A stretch of DNA of 64,000 nucleotides from contig NZ_STGB01000003.1 in assembly GCF_005222815.1 (NCBI RefSeq), forward strand, positions 186,001 through 250,000, in the 5' to 3' direction. Both the position numbers and the translations under genes were made by a program. The notes below the pieces were generated by a model. The model did no database searches, was not told the origin of the DNA, and saw only the letters and a program-made list of their open reading frames with translations. The stretch comes from Roseomonas sp. AR75. Lineage in GTDB: Bacteria > Pseudomonadota > Alphaproteobacteria > Acetobacterales > Acetobacteraceae. This document shows positions 60,441 to 64,000 of the stretch, one piece after another (within the stretch, counting starts at the first letter, position 1; every line of letters starts with the position of its first letter).

Positions 60441-60527
60441 CAACCAGCCTGCGCAGCAGGCAGCGTTCGCTGCCTGGCTACGGCGTCCGACGCCTTCGGC
60501 ATCGAACCCCCCGCAAGCGGGGGAGGG
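60441..60527. repeat. extragenic palindromes between convergent genes
   Basis: Two hairpins: CAGGCAGCG-TT-CGCTGCCTG (60457-60476) and CCCCCGC (60508-60514) with GCGGGGG (60517-60523) followed by AGGG, the latter of the window-wide family. They fill the 129-bp gap between the convergent SDR and binding-protein stops and probably end both transcripts. Confidence 0.65.
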
Positions 60528-60542
60528 CACGCGGGGAGGCGG

Positions 60543-62141
60543 CTACTGCCGCATGCGCACCCAGCGCAGCTCCAGGTCTTCCTGCACGCGCATCGTGAAG
60601 TCGGCCACGGTGTCGCGCACGGCGAAGATCTGCGGCTCCTGGTGCAGCGGGATCTGCGGGACCAGGTCGCGATAGCGCGTCCAGTATTCCGCGGCGAGCT
60701 GCTGGCGACGGGGGTTGTCCGGCGAAAGCGTGCCGATCTCCGCTGCCAGCTCGTTCATGCGTGCATCCTCGAACTTGCCCCAGTTGAAGCTGCCGGCGCC
60801 CAGCAGCTCTCGTGCCGGGTTGGTCATGTCGAAATTGCCGGGCGTCCAGCCGAGCAGCCAGAACTGGTATTCGTTGTTCGCGCCGCCGGCCAGGAATCGG
60901 CCGAAGGGGATGGCGTTCAGCCGAGCCTGGATGCCGGCACGCTGCAGCATCGCCGTGGCCGCCTGGCAGATCGCCTCGTCATTGACGTAGCGGTTGTTCG
61001 GGCAGTTCAGCGTGATGCGGAAGCCGTTCGGGTATCCGGCCTCGGTCAGCAGGCGCTTCGCGGCGTCGGCATCGAAGGGCAGGCGCGCGGCCAGCGATTC
61101 CACATAGCCGCCGATCGCCGGCGCGATCGGCAGGCCGGACGCGCTGGTGGAGTTGCGCAGGATGACGCGGGTGATCGAGTTCATGTCGATCGCCTGGTAC
61201 ATCGCGCGGCGCACACGCACGTCGCGCAACGGGTTCGGCCTGCCCGGCTCGTCCAGGCTCTCCGGCCGCGTCACGTCGAAGGCGAAGTAGATGGTGCGCG
61301 CCGTCGGCCCCTGCACCAGCCGCACGCCCTGCGCCGCCTGCACCTGCTGCACGTTCTGCAGCGGAACATGGTACATGATGTCCAGCTCGCGCGAGAGCAG
61401 CGCGGCAAGCCGCGTCGGCGCGGAGGCGATGGGGCGGAACACCGCGCGGGTGATGCCGGTGTTGATGCCGGAAGCGCCCCAGTATTCCGGGTTCGGCACC
61501 AGCACCGTGCGCTCGTCGGCCACACGCTCCGTCACACGATAGGGGCCGGTGCCGTTGGCATTGAGCTGCGCGAAGGCGGTGTTCGCGCCAGGCTGGCCCG
61601 CGCGTGCCACGTTGAACGCGTTGTTCGCATCCACCCAGGGCTTGCTCATGATGAAGAACAGCACCAGGTCCTGCAGCAGGATCGGGTTAGGGCCGCGCGT
61701 CTCGAATTCCACGGTGAAGTCGTCCACCGCGCGCACCGCCGCGACGGATTGCAGCACATAGGCCATGTCGTTCTGCCGCACGCGCTCGGCGGACATCACG
61801 ACATCGGCGGCGGTGAAGGGCTCACCGCCATGGAAGCGCACGTTGCGGCGCAGGTGGAACCGCCACACCGTCGGGCTCGGCTGCTCCCAGCGCTCGGCCA
61901 GGGCGGGGCGGATGGAGCCGTCCGGCTGGCGCTTCACCAGCGGCTCGTAGATGTTCTCCTTCATCGTGTTGGTCACGCCGTGGTTGTTGGCGTGCGGATC
62001 CAGCCCGAGGATGTCGTTGGCCGTGGCCCAGGTGAAGGTGGTCGCGGATGCCGGCGTGGCGGCGGCCGCCCCGCACAGAGCCAGGGCGCAGGCCGTGGCG
62101 CGCAGCACCGCACGGAAGCTGAACTTGCGCATTCGTCTCAT
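60543..62141 (-). CDS. ABC transporter substrate-binding protein, oligopeptide type (SBP_bac_5)
   Basis: 532 residues with a signal peptide (MRRMRKFSFRAVLRATACAL, cleavage near ASA-TT). Family blocks: YEPLVKRQPDGSIRPALAERWEQP, FHLRRNVRFHGGEPFTAADVV, NGTGPYRVTERVADER, VRRAMYQAIDMNSITRVIL and GFRITLNCPNNRYVNDEAICQAATAMLQRAGIQ. GGGAGG before the ATG at 62141. It is an orphan receptor without permease genes. It faces the pyrimidine-related module, and its substrate may belong to it. A short hairpin (62178-62192) lies just upstream. Confidence 0.92.
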   Translation of the reverse strand: MRRMRKFSFRAVLRATACALALCGAAAATPASATTFTWATANDILGLDPHANNHGVTNTMKENIYEPLVKRQPDGSIRPALAERWEQPSPTVWRFHLRRNVRFHGGEPFTAADVVMSAERVRQNDMAYVLQSVAAVRAVDDFTVEFETRGPNPILLQDLVLFFIMSKPWVDANNAFNVARAGQPGANTAFAQLNANGTGPYRVTERVADERTVLVPNPEYWGASGINTGITRAVFRPIASAPTRLAALLSRELDIMYHVPLQNVQQVQAAQGVRLVQGPTARTIYFAFDVTRPESLDEPGRPNPLRDVRVRRAMYQAIDMNSITRVILRNSTSASGLPIAPAIGGYVESLAARLPFDADAAKRLLTEAGYPNGFRITLNCPNNRYVNDEAICQAATAMLQRAGIQARLNAIPFGRFLAGGANNEYQFWLLGWTPGNFDMTNPARELLGAGSFNWGKFEDARMNELAAEIGTLSPDNPRRQQLAAEYWTRYRDLVPQIPLHQEPQIFAVRDTVADFTMRVQEDLELRWVRMRQ

Positions 62142-62201
62142 TGCCTCCCGGAACGAAGAGCGAGGGCTGACAATGCGGCCCGCCCCGCGGGCTGTCCAGC
62201 G

Positions 62202-64000
62202 TCAGGCCCGGGCAACCGGCGCCGGCACGGCGGGTGCCTGCCCCGCCGCCGCCTGGCAGTAGGCCACCACCTCCCCCAGCGAGGTCGCGATCACCGCCGC
62301 CGCGCCCCGTTCCTCGCGCAGTTCAGCCAGGGTCGCACTGTCCGGCGGCGCGTGCCAGAGCGCCACGATCACCGGAACATCCGGCAGGCGGCGCGAAATG
62401 CGGCGCAGGAAATACCGCACCGCCGCAGCGCTGCTGCCTTCCTCCAGAACCGACAGGCAGACGAGCTTCACCTGGGCCGGATCCAGCCGGGAATCCGGCG
62501 ACCCTTCCAGCGCAGCGCTGGGCAGCGCGACCGCGCCGAAGCCATCATGCCGAAGCCCCTGCGCGGCGATGGCGGCGGACAGATCGTCCAGCCTGCCGCG
62601 GCCGGCGACGCAAAGCACCGTGCCATCCGACCGCCAGGGCTGCGGCAGGGCCTCGGCTGACGTCGCCTGCGGCGTCTCCGACAACTCGTCGAGCAGCGTC
62701 TCCGCCTGCTGCCGGACCACCGCCAGGCGCTCGGGCTCCAGCACCTCGCGCGACCAGTCGGATTCGGCGAGCGCCAGGCCACGCAGCGCCACCTCGTCAT
62801 GCCAGGCGACCAGGGAGCTGCCCTCGCGCATCGCCGCGCGGGCCTGGAGCACGAGGGCGTCCGCATCGCCCTCCAACGCGCGCTGGTAGAAGCTCTGTTC
62901 CGGGCGCAGCGGCGGCCTGTCGCCCAGCATGACCTCCAGGAACTCCAGCCGCGGGACATGGCGGCCCAGTACCACCAGGCCGACGGTCAATGGCGTCGCC
63001 AGCAGCAGGCCGATCGGCCCCCACATGAAGGTCCAGAAGGTCGCCGCCACGATCACCGAGACCGGCGAAAGCCCCGCGCTGCGGCCGAAGATCAGCGGCT
63101 CGAACAGCTGGCCCATCAGCGGCTCTCCCAGCGCGAACAGCGCAAGCACCGACAGCCCCATGCCCCAGCCCGGATCGGCCGCCATGGCCACCAGGAAGGG
63201 CGGGATCACGGCTACCGGCGTGCCGACGAAGGGCACGAAGCGCATCAAGCCAGCCAGGATGCCCCAGAGCGGCGCGCCGGGCAGGCCGAGCAGCCACAAC
63301 CCGACGCCCATAGTCGCACCGAAGGCCGCGTTCAGCGCAAGCTGAGCCAGGAACAGGCGGGACAGGCGATAGGCGGCATCATCCAGCGCGCCGACCGTGC
63401 GGTGCAGGTCGCGCACGCCGGCCAGGCGGATGAGGCGGTTCCGGAGGTCCTCGCGGTACAGCAGGATGAACAGCGCGAAGACCAGCACCAGCCCTGCGGT
63501 TGCCAGCGGTGCGAGGACCGGGCCGATGAAGGACGCCACCACCTCCAACGGCGTGGAATCATCGGTGGACACGGTCGGCGTGGGCAGGGGCGGGCGCACG
63601 CCCACCATTTCCCGCAGGCCGTTCACCGCGTCCTCAGCGCCAGACAGAAGCTCGGCGATCCGCAGCCCCGCCAGCTTGTCGCGCAGGTTGCCGCCATACT
63701 CCGTCAGATCGTTGGCGAGTTCGGCAAGCTGGCGCAGGACCACCGTGAACAGCGCGCCGAGCGCCGCAACCGCCGCCAGCATCGCGAGCAGCGAGCCCGC
63801 GACCTCGCCCAGGCCGGCGCGCCGCAGCAGCCGCACCAGCGGCGCCAGCACGAAGGCCAGGATGACCGCGAGCGCGAGCGGCACCAGCAGGTCGCGGCCG
63901 AGATAGAGGGCGGCCACGACGATGGCTGCCGAGACAAGCGGCGCCGCCGCCGCGACCGAAGCGGCACGCGGCGTCGTCCGCCGCCCGTTCGGGCCGTATT
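62202..64000 (-). CDS. AI-2E family transporter, N-terminus beyond window
   Basis: The frame stays open to the right edge, so the gene probably begins outside; the first possible start inside is GTG at 63917. Visible: an early helix LVSAAIVVAALYLGRD, then DLLVPLALAVILAFVLAPLVRLL, a periplasmic/cytosolic coil, VLVFALFILLYREDLRNRLIRLAG, and the AI-2E core APLWGILAGLMRFVPFVGTPVAVIPPFLVAM and GEPLMGQLFEPLIFGRSAGLSPVSVIVAATFWTFMWGPIGLLLATPLTVGLVVLGRHVPRL. After about residue 335 from the GTG there is a long soluble tail of roughly 235 residues ending in a Rossmann-like alternation. The family includes sodium/proton antiporters and autoinducer exporters; the cargo is unknown. Confidence 0.85.
   Translation of the reverse strand, partial: YGPNGRRTTPRAASVAAAAPLVSAAIVVAALYLGRDLLVPLALAVILAFVLAPLVRLLRRAGLGEVAGSLLAMLAAVAALGALFTVVLRQLAELANDLTEYGGNLRDKLAGLRIAELLSGAEDAVNGLREMVGVRPPLPTPTVSTDDSTPLEVVASFIGPVLAPLATAGLVLVFALFILLYREDLRNRLIRLAGVRDLHRTVGALDDAAYRLSRLFLAQLALNAAFGATMGVGLWLLGLPGAPLWGILAGLMRFVPFVGTPVAVIPPFLVAMAADPGWGMGLSVLALFALGEPLMGQLFEPLIFGRSAGLSPVSVIVAATFWTFMWGPIGLLLATPLTVGLVVLGRHVPRLEFLEVMLGDRPPLRPEQSFYQRALEGDADALVLQARAAMREGSSLVAWHDEVALRGLALAESDWSREVLEPERLAVVRQQAETLLDELSETPQATSAEALPQPWRSDGTVLCVAGRGRLDDLSAAIAAQGLRHDGFGAVALPSAALEGSPDSRLDPAQVKLVCLSVLEEGSSAAAVRYFLRRISRRLPDVPVIVALWHAPPDSATLAELREERGAAAVIATSLGEVVAYCQAAAGQAPAVPAPVARA

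Noticed and set aside
62178..62192. Hairpin GCCCGC-CCC-GCGGGC as terminator of the AI-2E gene
   Set aside because: Stem of 6 bp and no T-tract in very GC-rich DNA; too common by chance to call as a feature.

Overview
The window is a very GC-rich, densely packed bacterial chromosome segment. Gene content and style point to an alphaproteobacterium, most likely of the Acetobacteraceae (Roseomonas-like). The main signs are many ATGA/GTGA start-stop overlaps, orphan oligopeptide-type solute-binding proteins next to catabolic enzymes, a Tad/Flp pilus locus in the Caulobacter cpa order, a zinc-ribbon DinB, and the xseB-ispA-dxs-tlyA isoprenoid block. The taxonomic placement is inference. No rRNA, tRNA, CRISPR, prophage or insertion sequence was recognised.

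Layout. 1-7827: a catabolic cluster with an M28-like peptidase (cut by the left edge), a short-chain dehydrogenase (SDR), an M20 amidohydrolase and a solute-binding protein, then convergent and divergent neighbours encoding a CaiB-type CoA-transferase and a PuuE-like deacetylase. 7886-12678: mixed housekeeping genes (DUF3052-like protein, glycosyltransferase, MaoC-phosphotransacetylase fusion, YqhA-like membrane protein, RidA, potassium-channel-like protein). 12758-16043: a nucleotide-sugar cassette (RfbB, an epimerase-like protein, a DegT aminotransferase). 16217-22187: a large hybrid histidine kinase facing a minus-strand set of tadE, a soluble kinase, an OmpR-type regulator and a second receiver protein.

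22770-32624 holds the Tad pilus locus: two 59-residue Flp prepilins, prepilin peptidase CpaA, CpaB, secretin CpaC, a small lipoprotein, CpaE, ATPase CpaF, TadB, a 58-residue unknown protein, TadC and a TPR lipoprotein. Both flp genes carry the same upstream box (18 of 19 bases identical) at the same distance from a possible promoter and from the start codon. The regulators encoded across the divergent gap are good candidates to bind it.

32616-35848 (minus): DinB, a small membrane protein, a membrane-anchored receiver protein and a Mak-type sugar kinase. 35926-42403 (plus): TusA-like protein, histone-deacetylase-like hydrolase, xseB, ispA, dxs, an inserted enolase-superfamily gene flanked by palindromes, and tlyA. 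42416-46284: a TetR regulator with twin operator palindromes, a small membrane protein, an SDR and a PAS hybrid kinase. 46479-54805: M3 oligopeptidase, RNA-processing-type metallo-beta-lactamase protein, LOG-like protein, SDR, 3-hydroxyisobutyrate-dehydrogenase-like enzyme, glycine-zipper lipoprotein, lytic transglycosylase and TspO.

54806-62141 holds a divergent pyrimidine-related module. PyrK-PyrD lie on the minus strand. An M20 carbamoylase-type hydrolase, a PyrE-like protein, a hydroxyacid dehydrogenase and an SDR without the catalytic tyrosine lie on the plus strand, facing a solute-binding protein. An AI-2E-family membrane protein runs off the right edge. GC-rich extragenic palindromes of one family recur between genes across the window.
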